In this document: positions 8,955 to 17,650 of the stretch, one piece after another
How the letters are laid out: every line of letters starts with the position of its first letter
Position numbering within the stretch: the first letter of the stretch is position 1
DNA from: a virus
Virus record (IMG/VR): IMGVR_UViG_3300034180_000036
Coordinates: 1-56,503 of that record
DNA length: 56,503 nt
Reading direction: 5' to 3' (one strand)
Program-made: the position numbers and the translations under genes
The notes under the pieces: model-generated
The model's database searches: none
The model's input: only the letters and a program-made list of their open reading frames with translations
Told to the model about the DNA's origin: nothing

Positions 8955-10099
8955 AGCACCTTCCTCGCGGAGAACTCGCATCGGTATCCGCTGTCCGCGA
9001 ACTTGTGCCGCACGCGAACGAATTCGTATTGGTCATCGAAGAGGCGGCCGAGCCCGAGGATCTCGTGCGTCTGACGCGCGCGCAGATCGCTCACGCCGAT
9101 CACTTCGCCGCGCCCGACCACGAAGTTGTCACGCTGTCGCCGGAACCAGTTTCGAGCCCAGAGCTTGACCTCGGCGGCGTTCGAGAAGGCCTTCCGCGTC
9201 ATGGTCGTCACGCTGTACTCGCCGACGATGATCTTCGCGAAGGTCGGCGGCGGCAAGGGGCCTTCAACCTCGTCGTCGACGTCGCCGGCGAAGACCGTGT
9301 CGATCTCTTCCGAAGAGTCGTCGGTGACCTCTTCGTCGAACGTCTTCCCCGTGAGCGGATTCCGAACGATCACCTTGAGCGCGGTGCGGTAGCCTCGAAA
9401 CTTGTACGTCGGTGAGAACGAGAGAAGCGTCGAGAGCGAGCTCGTGCTGTAGCGGAAGCGGTATGCCTTGTCCTGGTAGGAAGGCAACGACTCGGGCTTT
9501 TTGAAGTGCAGCGTCGCAGTGCCGAGCGGATCGTGGTCGACCCAGAAGACGAAGCCCGTCAGGTTGGCGAGCCCTTTCACGAGGTCGTAGTCCGACATGC
9601 CCGTCTTCTGCGTGACCGACTTCCCGATGCTGAAGTCGTCCGCGTCGAGGTCCATCCCGTAGACGTTGGCCTTCTCTTCGAGGATCTCGCGGATTTGAGC
9701 GTTGCGCCACGTGCGCTTGTTCTTCTGTTTGCGCGTCTTGCCGTCGGTGAGCTTCGCCGGTCCGTCATCCATCATCGCGTGGTCGCGCGTGTAGCCGACG
9801 ATTTCGATGGTCGGCATCGCGTCCGCCGGGAAGAAGAACTTCGGCTCGACGATCTGGACCCCGCCGATGAACTCGGTACGATCGCCATACCCGCCGAAGA
9901 GCGAGACCTCGTTTCCTGCCGTCCAGAGCTTGGACGAGCTCAGCTTCGCGTCGACGTTCGCGATCTTGATCTTCAGAAGGTCCGCGATCCCGTCGCTGCT
10001 CTCGTACTCGACCGACGTGACCGCGCGCATGATGTCGGGACCGAGATTGATCCCGTTGACCTGAAGGTCGAACGCTGGCGCGAGGTCCCGCCCTTCCAT
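8951..10099 (-). CDS. Baseplate hub protein, gpD/gp27-like
   Basis: The 382-residue protein matches the phage late-control D/hub family. The N-terminus has 'FDLQVNGINLGPDIMRAVTSVEYE', then 'NEVSLFGGYGDRTEFIGGVQ' and 'IEIVGYTRDHAMMDD', as in VgrG/gp27 hub folds. Hub trimers cap the tube and hold the spike, whose gene overlaps by four bases. ATG 10099 overlaps the upstream stop as TGATG. A GTG three bases earlier is an equally coupled alternative. Confidence 0.88.
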   Translation of the reverse strand: MEGRDLAPAFDLQVNGINLGPDIMRAVTSVEYESSDGIADLLKIKIANVDAKLSSSKLWTAGNEVSLFGGYGDRTEFIGGVQIVEPKFFFPADAMPTIEIVGYTRDHAMMDDGPAKLTDGKTRKQKNKRTWRNAQIREILEEKANVYGMDLDADDFSIGKSVTQKTGMSDYDLVKGLANLTGFVFWVDHDPLGTATLHFKKPESLPSYQDKAYRFRYSTSSLSTLLSFSPTYKFRGYRTALKVIVRNPLTGKTFDEEVTDDSSEEIDTVFAGDVDDEVEGPLPPPTFAKIIVGEYSVTTMTRKAFSNAAEVKLWARNWFRRQRDNFVVGRGEVIGVSDLRARQTHEILGLGRLFDDQYEFVRVRHKFADSGYRCEFSARKVL

Positions 10100-10851
10100 C
10101 ACAGCACCGTGCTGGTACGCGACACGTTGAGCCGATCGAGCACGGTCTCGAACAGCGTCCGTTGCGCGGTCACCTTCTTCGACGTGGCGCCGGCGAAGAC
10201 GTGCGAACTCGGAGCGATCACCTCACTTCGGATCGCCTCAAGCGAAGGGAGCTTCACGATTGACCCTGCCGCGATCGGGAAGGTGAGGGCGGGTTGCCGA
10301 CGCGCGAGCACCACGCCAAGCTCGGCGCGTCCATACTCGGTCGCTGCGAGGAGCTCGAGGTAGTCGCCAGCGGCGGCCGGATGGTAGCGGGTCTCGGGCG
10401 GGTCCCCGGTCTCGAGGTTGTAAGACGTGTATTGTCGAAGCGAGACGGTGAATGCGGCGCCGCGCACCCCGCCGTCCCATTTCGGCGGGTCATACACGAT
10501 GTCCGTGACGCCCGAGATCACCGATTCTTGGCTGATCTCGCCGTTGCCGATCCAGAACAGCACACGCGGGGGACGGCCGAGGCCAGGCGTCACGCGCACC
10601 CACTCGATCAGGCGGTCGAGCTTCTCTCGAACGTCTTGGAAGCCGTGCCACGCGAAGACGCGCGCTGAGAAGCTGATCGTGTCGCTGTTGCCGTGAAGGA
10701 ACTGAAGGATCGGCTCTTGTCGGCCGACGGCGAAGGCTTCGCTGTATTCGGCCGTGACGTTTCTCGTCACGCCCTGCGCTTCGAAGTCGCCCTCGATCTC
10801 GTCTCCGCTATCGAGGTTCGCGATGTGCCAGTTGCGATCGAAGAGGCTCAC
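10099..10851 (-). CDS. Tail tube-to-baseplate adaptor, gp53/injection-system tube-protein-like
   Basis: The 250-residue protein lies between the tape measure and hub genes. The N-terminal half (about 25-165) contains beta segments like contractile-injection-system adaptor proteins (QFLHGNSDTISFSARVF, VLFWIGNGEISQESVISGV, FTVSLRQYTSYN). A C-terminal part near 'AAAGDYLELLAATEYG' resembles a LysM-like peptidoglycan-binding segment. Proteins of this kind connect the tube to the hub and may touch the cell wall. Start is GTG 10851 with a GAGGTGATCC ribosome site. The family assignment is from pattern and position. Confidence 0.75.
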   Translation of the reverse strand: MSLFDRNWHIANLDSGDEIEGDFEAQGVTRNVTAEYSEAFAVGRQEPILQFLHGNSDTISFSARVFAWHGFQDVREKLDRLIEWVRVTPGLGRPPRVLFWIGNGEISQESVISGVTDIVYDPPKWDGGVRGAAFTVSLRQYTSYNLETGDPPETRYHPAAAGDYLELLAATEYGRAELGVVLARRQPALTFPIAAGSIVKLPSLEAIRSEVIAPSSHVFAGATSKKVTAQRTLFETVLDRLNVSRTSTVL

Positions 10852-10855
10852 CGGA

Positions 10856-13324
10856 TCACCTCACCACCGCGCCGTGCTCGAGCGCAAGCCGACGCTGCCA
10901 TGGCGTCGCCTTGAAGCCTGCACGGTCCGTGACCTCGGTCTGGTTCTCGGCGACAGCGAACGCGATCTCACGACCGTCGACGGTCAGGGCCGACTTCACG
11001 TTGATCGTGCGCTTGTCCTCGACCACGACGTCGGCCGAAAGTTCGGGCGGGGCCGCCGCTTCCGCTGCCGTGTTGGTGTTCGTCTGCACTGCCCGCGCGC
11101 CGGCGGCGCCGGGCTCGTCCTTCGGCTCGATCCGAATGGGCTCGAAGCCCGACTCGGCAAACTTCCGAAGCGCGTCCGGGATCGGGATGTTCACGGCGTC
11201 GGCGAGCGTGATCGCGGCGAGAACGATCGACCGGAGCGGCGCGAGAAGCGAATCGAGGAGCGCCGAGCCGATCTTCTTCAGGCCGGACAAGATGTTGCCG
11301 TTGAAGAGGTCGGCGAGACCGTCTCGCGTCTTCTGCACGATCGCGATCACCCGCAGGAACGGGTTGACCATGTTCGCATAGACCGCCTTGTAGATGCGCA
11401 GCGCGGTCGTCACGGCGAAGATCCCGACCCTGATCACCCATGCCGCCAACGTCGCGACCGCCGAGATCACGGCCGCAAGCGCCGAACCAATCGTTCGCCC
11501 GACCTCGAGCCAATCCGTCTTCCCGCTCATCGCGGTGAGGCCCATCAGCCGACCGATCTCCGTGAAGCCGAAGAGGAAGCTCTCGACGACGTTGAAGAAG
11601 GATGCCTTGAGGTCGTCGAAGACAGGCGCGAAGCCTTGCGCGATCCCTTGGATCAGCGGCCACAGACCGGTCGTCCAGATCTGTTTGAGCCACGCGATCG
11701 CGACGCCGCCCAGGCGCACGAAGGCCTGCGTCAGCGATTCGTTCTCGCGCTTGAAGTAGGCGACGAGCCCCGTGACGATGAGGAGCGCGGCCCCGACCGG
11801 GCCGACGAGCACGCTCGCGACGGCACTCAGCACCGCCCACAGGCCGCTCACCAGCGGGACCACCACGGTCGAGATCACCAGACCGATCGCGGCGAGCGCG
11901 CCGACCACAGGGGCGGCAGCGCCGGCCACAACGAAGAAGATCGTCGCAAGTCGAGAGATCCGTTCGATCCCGTCGGGCCCGAGGAAGGCCTTCACGCGCT
12001 TGCGAATCGACGAGAAGCGATCGCCGAGCCGCTCGACGGCGCCGACGATCCAGTCGATCCCGGCTGACACGCCCTTCGCGATCGACTTTGCGGTCGTGCC
12101 GAGCTTGGCGAACTGCGCACGAGCTTCCTTCCCCGCCTTCGTGCTCGAGTCGAGGAGCCCCGATCGAAGAAGCTGAATCGCCTGCGCGACTTCGCCGATC
12201 CCGGTCGCCCCTGCCGTGATGAACTTCCGAACCGCTCCGAGGATCGGCCCGAAGAGCTCGATCGCGAGACCCTCGGCCGCGCTCTTCAGAATCGTCATCT
12301 GACCGATGAACGAGTCGAGGCGCGTCTTCGCCATGCGATCGGCCGCGCCCTTCGCTTCCTCGAGCTCTTTGATCAGCGCCGCGATCGCCGGCGGCCCTGC
12401 ATTCCGAAGCGCAGCGAAGGCCTTTTGCCCACGGACGCCGAAGAGCTCGGTCATCATCCGCGCTTGCTTGACCGGATCCTTGATCGTCCCGAGCGCCTTC
12501 GAGAACTGCTCGACGATCCGCGGAAGAGGGACCATCTCGCCCGACGTCGTCGAGAGCGCGATCCCGAAGTTCTGCATGAACTTCCCCGCCGCCTTGGACG
12601 GCTTCGCCAGCTTCACGAGCATGTTCGTGAAGCTCGTGCCGCCGATCGACCCCTGAAGGCCTGAGTCCGCGATCTTGCCGAGCGCGGCGGCGGTCGTCTC
12701 GAGGGAGAAGCCCATCGTGCGCGACTGCGCCGCCGCATACTGGAAGCCCGAGCCGAGCTGAGAGATGTTCGTGTTCGACCTCGCGCTCGTGAGCGCGAGA
12801 ACATCCGCGACGCGAGTCGCCTCCCCGAACGAGAGGCCCATCCCCTTGACGACCTGCGCGACGAAGTTGGTCGCGTCGGCGAGCGACATGCCGTCCGCCG
12901 CCGCCGCCGCCATGGTGCCATCGAGCGCGGAGATGATCTCGTCGGTGTTGGCGCCGGCCCGCGCGAGGAACTCCATCCCCTGACCGGCCTGCGAAGCGCT
13001 GAAGGCCGTCGTGGCCCCCATGAGCTTCGCTTTGTTCGTGAGCCTCGTCAGGTCTTCACCGGACGCACCGGTGATGGCCTGAACGGCCTTCATCTGATTT
13101 TCGAACGAGGCGGCTTGGCCGGCGCCCACCGCCATCGCGGCCGTGAGCGGAAGAAGCGCGAGGGACGCGCCGCCCACGGCCATGCCGATCGATCGAACGC
13201 CAGACGCGGCGCCCTTCGCGCTCTTCTGGAGGTTGCGGAAGAGGCCGGCGGAACGCTTCATCGCGGAGTCGGCCGCCGCGCTGTTGAACGTCAGGGTCCC
13301 GCCAAGGCCAATCCGCTGGAACAT
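10856..13324 (-). CDS. Tail tape measure protein
   Basis: The 822-residue protein matches phage tape measures (TP901/TIGR01760 type). The N-terminal conserved region includes 'FENQMKAVQAITGASGEDL', 'TTAFSASQAGQGMEFLARAG' and 'MTELFGVRGQKAFAAL'. Hydrophobic segments occur near residues 45-75 and about 450-525, suitable for membrane passage during DNA entry. The rest is helical and Ala/Lys-rich. The tape measure fixes tube length and is kept unfolded by the tail chaperones encoded just upstream. ATG 13324 has AGAGGTGA five bases before it. Confidence 0.93.
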   Translation of the reverse strand: MFQRIGLGGTLTFNSAAADSAMKRSAGLFRNLQKSAKGAASGVRSIGMAVGGASLALLPLTAAMAVGAGQAASFENQMKAVQAITGASGEDLTRLTNKAKLMGATTAFSASQAGQGMEFLARAGANTDEIISALDGTMAAAAADGMSLADATNFVAQVVKGMGLSFGEATRVADVLALTSARSNTNISQLGSGFQYAAAQSRTMGFSLETTAAALGKIADSGLQGSIGGTSFTNMLVKLAKPSKAAGKFMQNFGIALSTTSGEMVPLPRIVEQFSKALGTIKDPVKQARMMTELFGVRGQKAFAALRNAGPPAIAALIKELEEAKGAADRMAKTRLDSFIGQMTILKSAAEGLAIELFGPILGAVRKFITAGATGIGEVAQAIQLLRSGLLDSSTKAGKEARAQFAKLGTTAKSIAKGVSAGIDWIVGAVERLGDRFSSIRKRVKAFLGPDGIERISRLATIFFVVAGAAAPVVGALAAIGLVISTVVVPLVSGLWAVLSAVASVLVGPVGAALLIVTGLVAYFKRENESLTQAFVRLGGVAIAWLKQIWTTGLWPLIQGIAQGFAPVFDDLKASFFNVVESFLFGFTEIGRLMGLTAMSGKTDWLEVGRTIGSALAAVISAVATLAAWVIRVGIFAVTTALRIYKAVYANMVNPFLRVIAIVQKTRDGLADLFNGNILSGLKKIGSALLDSLLAPLRSIVLAAITLADAVNIPIPDALRKFAESGFEPIRIEPKDEPGAAGARAVQTNTNTAAEAAAPPELSADVVVEDKRTINVKSALTVDGREIAFAVAENQTEVTDRAGFKATPWQRRLALEHGAVVR

Positions 13325-13328
13325 CTCG

Positions 13329-13523
13329 TCACCTCTTGCCGGCCCGACCTCGCTTGAAGGCCGCAGCTTCGTCGCGCTTCTGTCGCTCGAGCCGCTTCAC
13401 CAGCCACGCGCGATCGTCGGCGTCGAGTCCATCGTACGGGAACGCGACGCCGGGCGTGAGGTAGACGATCGCGAACATCTCTTCCCTCAGATCGTCCAGC
13501 CGCCTTACCGGGAAGAAGTGCCG
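13329..13523 (-). CDS. Tail assembly chaperone C-terminal extension reached by -1 frameshift (64 codons)
   Basis: This frame continues from the slippery run T-TTT-TTC at 13529-13523 and ends at 13329, five bases before the tape measure ATG. It adds 64 residues, beginning RHFFPVRRLDDLREEMFAIV and ending basic (FKRGRAGKR). If slippage occurs after TTC, the fusion with the upstream 295 codons is 359 residues. Lambda G/GT-type systems place the frameshifted partner exactly here. An alternative is independent initiation at ATG 13478 behind AGGG, giving 49 residues. The signal is seen directly; use of the frameshift is inferred. Confidence 0.7.
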   Translation of the reverse strand, partial: RHFFPVRRLDDLREEMFAIVYLTPGVAFPYDGLDADDRAWLVKRLERQKRDEAAAFKRGRAGKR

Positions 13524-14407
13524 AAAAAACCGTCGTACCCCCAATCGAGGGGGAAGCGGTTCTCGTGTTCGCACTTCGCGCAGTCATGCTCGATCGACAT
13601 GTCGGGGCCCGGCTGATGCGAATCGATCTCCGACGCGATCGCTTCGATGTCGCGCTTCGCCATGGGGGCGAGATCTGCCTCGCTCGGCTTCACCTCGAGC
13701 TCGGTCCCGTCTTCCGTGATGACCGCTCGAACGGAATCGCGGATGAACGACATCTTCGCGCCCGCGACCACGCCGGCCGACGTCACATCCACGCCCATCA
13801 GCGACGACCACCGCATCGGCCCGAAGCCGAACGCCACGGCCTTCTTTCCCGCGACCTCGAGCGGCTTCTCGAGGGTGTACCGCCAGATCAGCGGCTCGAG
13901 TGAATCGGCGATCCGCACCTCGGCGCTCTCGAGATCGACGGGGAGCTCGTACGACGTTTTGCAATTCACGCAACGGAACCGCATGCGCAGCGTCGGCCCG
14001 ATCGCGTGGATGCGAAGCATCAGATACGCGAAGTAGACGTCGCCCATGAGCATCGACGCGATGCGCGTCTGTCGCTCCGTGAAGGCGGCGCTCTTCCCCT
14101 TCCCCTTCGACAGCGCGACGAAGTCGTAAGGCCCGAGAACGCTGACCGTCTCGGCGAGCACCACCGACACGAAGGTCGGCAGGTCCGCCGTCTGCATCTT
14201 GTCGCGGCGTTTCGAGAGCCGCTTCTCGGTCTCGAAGGTCCAGTCTTCGAAGGCGATTCGACGGCTGATCTCGCCGGTCGCATCGTCACGAATGCCGAAG
14301 GGAAGGCGCGGGCCGAGCTCGCGAATGAGCTTGGTCTCGAGCACGGGGGCGGCGACGACATCCTCGTCGTCATCTTGGGTGGCGAAGGGATCGAAGTCGA
14401 TTCGCAC
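13505..14407 (-). CDS. Tail assembly chaperone / T4 gp26-like baseplate protein with zinc-ribbon-like cysteines
   Basis: This 300-residue protein starts at GTG 14407 behind a strong GGAGGTGACCC site. It contains 'RIASMLMGDVYFAYLMLRIHAIG' and four cysteines in two pairs: CVNC near residues 159-162 and CAKC near 279-282. That arrangement recalls T4 base-plate (gp26-like) or tail-chaperone proteins with a zinc ribbon in contractile-tail operons. It lies between tube and tape measure, the standard site for chaperones that coat the tape measure before assembly. The last codons carry a -1 slippery site leading into the following frame. Confidence 0.78.
   Translation of the reverse strand: MRIDFDPFATQDDDEDVVAAPVLETKLIRELGPRLPFGIRDDATGEISRRIAFEDWTFETEKRLSKRRDKMQTADLPTFVSVVLAETVSVLGPYDFVALSKGKGKSAAFTERQTRIASMLMGDVYFAYLMLRIHAIGPTLRMRFRCVNCKTSYELPVDLESAEVRIADSLEPLIWRYTLEKPLEVAGKKAVAFGFGPMRWSSLMGVDVTSAGVVAGAKMSFIRDSVRAVITEDGTELEVKPSEADLAPMAKRDIEAIASEIDSHQPGPDMSIEHDCAKCEHENRFPLDWGYDGFFGTSSR
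13523..13529 (-). promoter_or_regulatory. -1 ribosomal frameshift slippery heptamer T-TTT-TTC
   Basis: On the coding strand the zero frame reads GGT TTT TTC GGC. T-TTT-TTC is a perfect X-XXY-YYZ heptamer. Slipping by one base leads into an open frame of 64 codons that ends just before the tape measure gene, whereas the zero frame stops six codons later. Location and geometry match the programmed frameshift of tail chaperone genes. Confidence 0.75.
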
Positions 14408-14462
14408 GGGTCACCTCCAACCGGCCGAACCTTGATAGGTCGAGCCGTGCGGGTTTGGGGGG

Positions 14463-14906
14463 CTAGAGACCGATCGGAAGCACCTGAGAGCACGCCATGC
14501 CCCAGGTGACGACCGAGAGCTCGCCCTCGTTGTCCATCTCGAAGTCGGGCAGGGCCCGACGGCGGGGGAAGAGCCCCACCAACGTGTAGGAGCGCTCGCG
14601 CGACTGGCTCAGCGAGGGCAGGACCAGCATGCCGACCTTGCGGTAGGTCGGCGGGGCCGGATCCTGCGACTCGCGGAACCACGCCTCCATCGCGAGGTAC
14701 TCCGCCGTGTGGTGGAGCGGCTGCATGATGTCGAACTCGACGGGCCCCGTCCGGCCGCCCGAAGCGATCGTGCGGTCGGGAAGGTTCGTCACGTCGAGCT
14801 CTTCCTCGAGCCCGCTGACGCCCGTCAGGACGAGATCGGGAAGTCCGACGATCACGAGCCGGAAGCTGTTGAGCGGAATGTGATCCGCCTGAAGGACGCC
14901 TTTCAC
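14463..14906 (-). CDS. Tail tube protein, T4 gp19-like
   Basis: The real start is GTG 14906, with AAGGAG seven bases upstream. The longer frame to 15089 is antisense-like and overlaps the previous gene. The 147-residue product has the signature of the contractile-tail tube family (PF06841): 'LNSFRLVIVGLPDLVLTGVSG', 'VEFDIMQPLHHTAEYLAMEAWF', and a closing beta strand ending MACSQV. Tube hexamers stack under the sheath and polymerise on the hub. It is separated from the sheath gene only by the 118-residue gene. Confidence 0.88.
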   Translation of the reverse strand: MKGVLQADHIPLNSFRLVIVGLPDLVLTGVSGLEEELDVTNLPDRTIASGGRTGPVEFDIMQPLHHTAEYLAMEAWFRESQDPAPPTYRKVGMLVLPSLSQSRERSYTLVGLFPRRRALPDFEMDNEGELSVVTWGMACSQVLPIGL

Positions 14907-14917
14907 TTCATCGCTCC

Positions 14918-15274
14918 TTACTGCCGCGTCGCGGGGCTGACCGGGAGCACGAACCAGCGCACGACGGTGTTCGCCGTGGCCGCCGCGTCGCCGACGATCG
15001 TCAGGCGGCCTTGCGTGGCCGCCGCCCAGAACACGCGCGTGATGTACGTGAGCGTGCCGTCCGCGGTCGCCTGCTCGATGACCGCCCACGCGGGCGAGCC
15101 GTGAAGAGCCGCGTCGAGGTCGACGTTCACGGACGCCGCCGCGGCGAGGATCGTGGCCTGCCCCGATTGGACGTTGAGGAGCTCGGCGAACCGATCGGCC
15201 ACCCGCCGGAAGTGCGGATGATCGATCGAGATGCCGAGGCCCTCGAGCTGATCTCGGTTGAACGGAAGAGTCAT
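14918..15274 (-). CDS. Uncharacterised protein between sheath and tube genes, 118 aa
   Basis: ATG 15274 is preceded by AAAGGGG. The product (MTLPFNRDQLEGLGISIDHP) is Ala-rich, with helical segments and a C-terminal 'TYITRVFWAAATQGRLTIVG'. No family was recognised. Position between the two tail polymer genes suggests a tail component or assembly factor, for instance a terminator or minor tube variant. The product is not visibly homologous to the tube protein. Confidence 0.65.
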   Translation of the reverse strand: MTLPFNRDQLEGLGISIDHPHFRRVADRFAELLNVQSGQATILAAAASVNVDLDAALHGSPAWAVIEQATADGTLTYITRVFWAAATQGRLTIVGDAAATANTVVRWFVLPVSPATRQ

Positions 15275-15325
15275 CGCGAAGAACCCCTTTCGAGCCCCCT
15301 TCGGGCCCTGGTCAAGTGCGCCCTA

Positions 15326-17632
15326 TCAGGCCGCGGAATCGAACACGCCTTGCTTCGACATGCGGATCTTCAGCCGCTCGACGACGTCGGTGATCTTCAC
15401 CTTCACGTCGACGACCGCGTCGCCCGCGGCGCGCACGGCCGCCGGGTTGTTCGCGAGATCCGACTGAATGATCGCCGCGTCCTCGAACGCGAGGTTGTTG
15501 TCGAGCGCGCGTCGACGATACGCCCCGAGGAAGAACTCCTTGAGCGCGCCGACGACCTGCGCGCGGGTCTGCGGATCGTTGAAGCCGAAGATCACCCAAT
15601 CGAGGTTCTCGGAGAGCGTTTGCTCCCAATAGCTCATGACCTCGCGCGCGTGCGCGAAGCGCCACTCGGAGTTGACGGCGAGCATCCGGTCGCCCCACAG
15701 GATGAAGTTGCCTCGCCGTTTGCGGATCACGTTGATCCCGCGCGGGTTGAGGAACTCTTCGTTGAGCACCGTGTCGCCCGTCGCGAGTCGCGTGATGCCC
15801 GGAAGCGTGGCGTCGATCCCGGCCTCGGCCTTCGCGTAGGTCTCGTAATCGGCGGCGATCCGCGCCTCGCGACCGTGGATCTTGCCCGTCAGCGGGACGA
15901 GCTTCTCGGCGCCTTCGCCGTCGGGATCGACGATGTAGCCGAACGACGGGAAGCTCACCTTCGCGTAGTCGCTTCGGCCGAGCGTGTTGTCGAGGTACGT
16001 CGCCGCTGCGTCCGCGGTCACGGTGGCGGCCGGCACCTCGTAACGGAACTGGTGATTCCGCGCCGCGGCGTAGGCGCGCCCCGCTTGCTGCACCGCCGTC
16101 GCCGTCTGGCCGGGCGAGGCGAACTTGACGAGGCCGTAGCCCCCGAGAAGCGGAAGCTGATCGAACGGGCTCGACCCGACCGTGAAGGCCTGGTTCACGA
16201 AGTCCGCATCGACGAGATCCGCGATCCCGTCACGCCCGCCCGCGAGCTGATCGCGGTACTGCGCGCGCCACTGATCCGCGATCGCGGCGACGGCGGTCAT
16301 GTCCGACCCGGCCGCGACGGTGATCGCCGAGTGCGTGTTCGCGACGATGCGGAACGACGTCGTCGGGAAGTTGACGATGTCGGGGAAGAGCAGCCCGTCG
16401 ACGAGATCGCCGGCGCGAAGCCCCTTGTAGACGAGGCGCAGCACGTTGCCCGTCGCCAGGATGGTCGCACCGTTCGTGATCGTGAACGGCGGCGCGCGGT
16501 TGTTCGCCGGCGTGAAGAGCGTCGCTTCCGTTCCGGACCCGAGAGCCCCGAAGACGTCCGACACGACATCGAACGCGCTCGCGCTCGTCATCGTGATCGT
16601 GAGCACCTGAGCGACCATGAGATCGGTCGTCGTGCCGAGCGTGTGCGTCGGGTTCGCGCCCGTCGGGCTCGTCACGACCGTGAACTCGGAGAGGACCGGC
16701 GTCAGCACCGTCGCGGTGACGGTGCCGATCTCGCCGACCTGGTTCGCGGGGCGAGCGGTCGCGTCGCGCGTGCCCGTGAACGTGTCGGCGGCCGTCACGT
16801 AGAAGTTGCCGCCGTCGTTGTTGATGAGCGGCGCCCAATAGCGCGCCGAGTTCGTGTCCACGGAGAGGTTCGGCCACGCCTTCACGAGGTCGCCGTCGAG
16901 GTACACGTAGACGCCGAACTCGCTGGTCGGGTTCTCGGCGCCGTCTCGGATCTCGACGCTCAGTGCGCGCTCGTTGCCGCGCTCGTCCACGTTCGCACGC
17001 TCGAGGTAGTACCCGAAGTTGGTCGGCGCCGCCGCGGCCGTCCACGCCGCGAGGATGTCCGCGTCCGCGACGACGGTGATGATGCCCGCGGCCGTGTTGC
17101 CGACGATCTCCCACGACTGGTTCGTGACCGCGTCGAGGTAGAGCGTCCCGCCCGCCCACTCGTCCGTCGTGAACGTGGCGAGGCCGGTGTCGAGGGTGAT
17201 CGTGGTGAGGTCGCCGCCGGCCGTGAAGTTGCCCCAGAACGTTCGGCGGCGACCGCCCCACGTGCCGCCGTTCTGCGCGCTCAGCGTTCCGAGCTGCGTG
17301 CGCGCCGCGGCGTTGCGGTTGTAGAGGGGGATCGACGCGGCGAGCTCGTTGCCGTCGGTGACGCGCACCGCGAGGACCCCACCGGCGCCGGCGGCGATCT
17401 CGAAGTAGTGCTCGATCACGTCGGGAAGCGTGGAGGCCGCGATCCGACCGCCGATCTTCAGCGTCTTGTCGTCGCGGCTCGTGAGGATGATCAGCTCGCC
17501 GATCGGCCCTCGGTCCAGCACGCCCGCGTACGCGACCCAGCCGAGAGCGCCGGGAACGATGGGGTTGCCGTTGCTCTGTTCCTCGATGCGCGTTCCCGCG
17601 CCTTGGGTCGGACCGAAGCTCCTCGTCGCCAT
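15326..17632 (-). CDS. Contractile tail sheath protein
   Basis: The 768-residue protein has the sheath C-terminal domain. It contains 'QAGRAYAAARNHQFRYEVP', 'GINVIRKRRGNFILWGDRML', 'FAHAREVMSYWEQTLSENLD', and a final 'DVKVKITDVVERLKIRMSKQG', the beta-strand arm that interlocks subunits. The N-terminus (MATRSFGPTQGAGTRIEEQS) and large Thr/Gly-rich middle insertions are expected for the surface-exposed domains. An AGAGGAAGAAA site precedes ATG 17632. It proves a contractile tail. The protein is longer than many sheaths because of the central inserts. Confidence 0.94.
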   Translation of the reverse strand: MATRSFGPTQGAGTRIEEQSNGNPIVPGALGWVAYAGVLDRGPIGELIILTSRDDKTLKIGGRIAASTLPDVIEHYFEIAAGAGGVLAVRVTDGNELAASIPLYNRNAAARTQLGTLSAQNGGTWGGRRRTFWGNFTAGGDLTTITLDTGLATFTTDEWAGGTLYLDAVTNQSWEIVGNTAAGIITVVADADILAAWTAAAAPTNFGYYLERANVDERGNERALSVEIRDGAENPTSEFGVYVYLDGDLVKAWPNLSVDTNSARYWAPLINNDGGNFYVTAADTFTGTRDATARPANQVGEIGTVTATVLTPVLSEFTVVTSPTGANPTHTLGTTTDLMVAQVLTITMTSASAFDVVSDVFGALGSGTEATLFTPANNRAPPFTITNGATILATGNVLRLVYKGLRAGDLVDGLLFPDIVNFPTTSFRIVANTHSAITVAAGSDMTAVAAIADQWRAQYRDQLAGGRDGIADLVDADFVNQAFTVGSSPFDQLPLLGGYGLVKFASPGQTATAVQQAGRAYAAARNHQFRYEVPAATVTADAAATYLDNTLGRSDYAKVSFPSFGYIVDPDGEGAEKLVPLTGKIHGREARIAADYETYAKAEAGIDATLPGITRLATGDTVLNEEFLNPRGINVIRKRRGNFILWGDRMLAVNSEWRFAHAREVMSYWEQTLSENLDWVIFGFNDPQTRAQVVGALKEFFLGAYRRRALDNNLAFEDAAIIQSDLANNPAAVRAAGDAVVDVKVKITDVVERLKIRMSKQGVFDSAA

Positions 17633-17650
17633 TTTCTTCCTCTTGGTCGG

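Noticed and set aside
10754-12067. Long plus-strand frame opposite the tape measure gene
   Set aside because: Low-complexity Arg/Asp/His content, no domain, fully antisense to a clear tape measure protein.
14907-15089. N-terminal extension of the tail tube gene
   Set aside because: His/Arg/Gly-rich shadow of the 118-residue gene; GTG 14906 has a good ribosome site.
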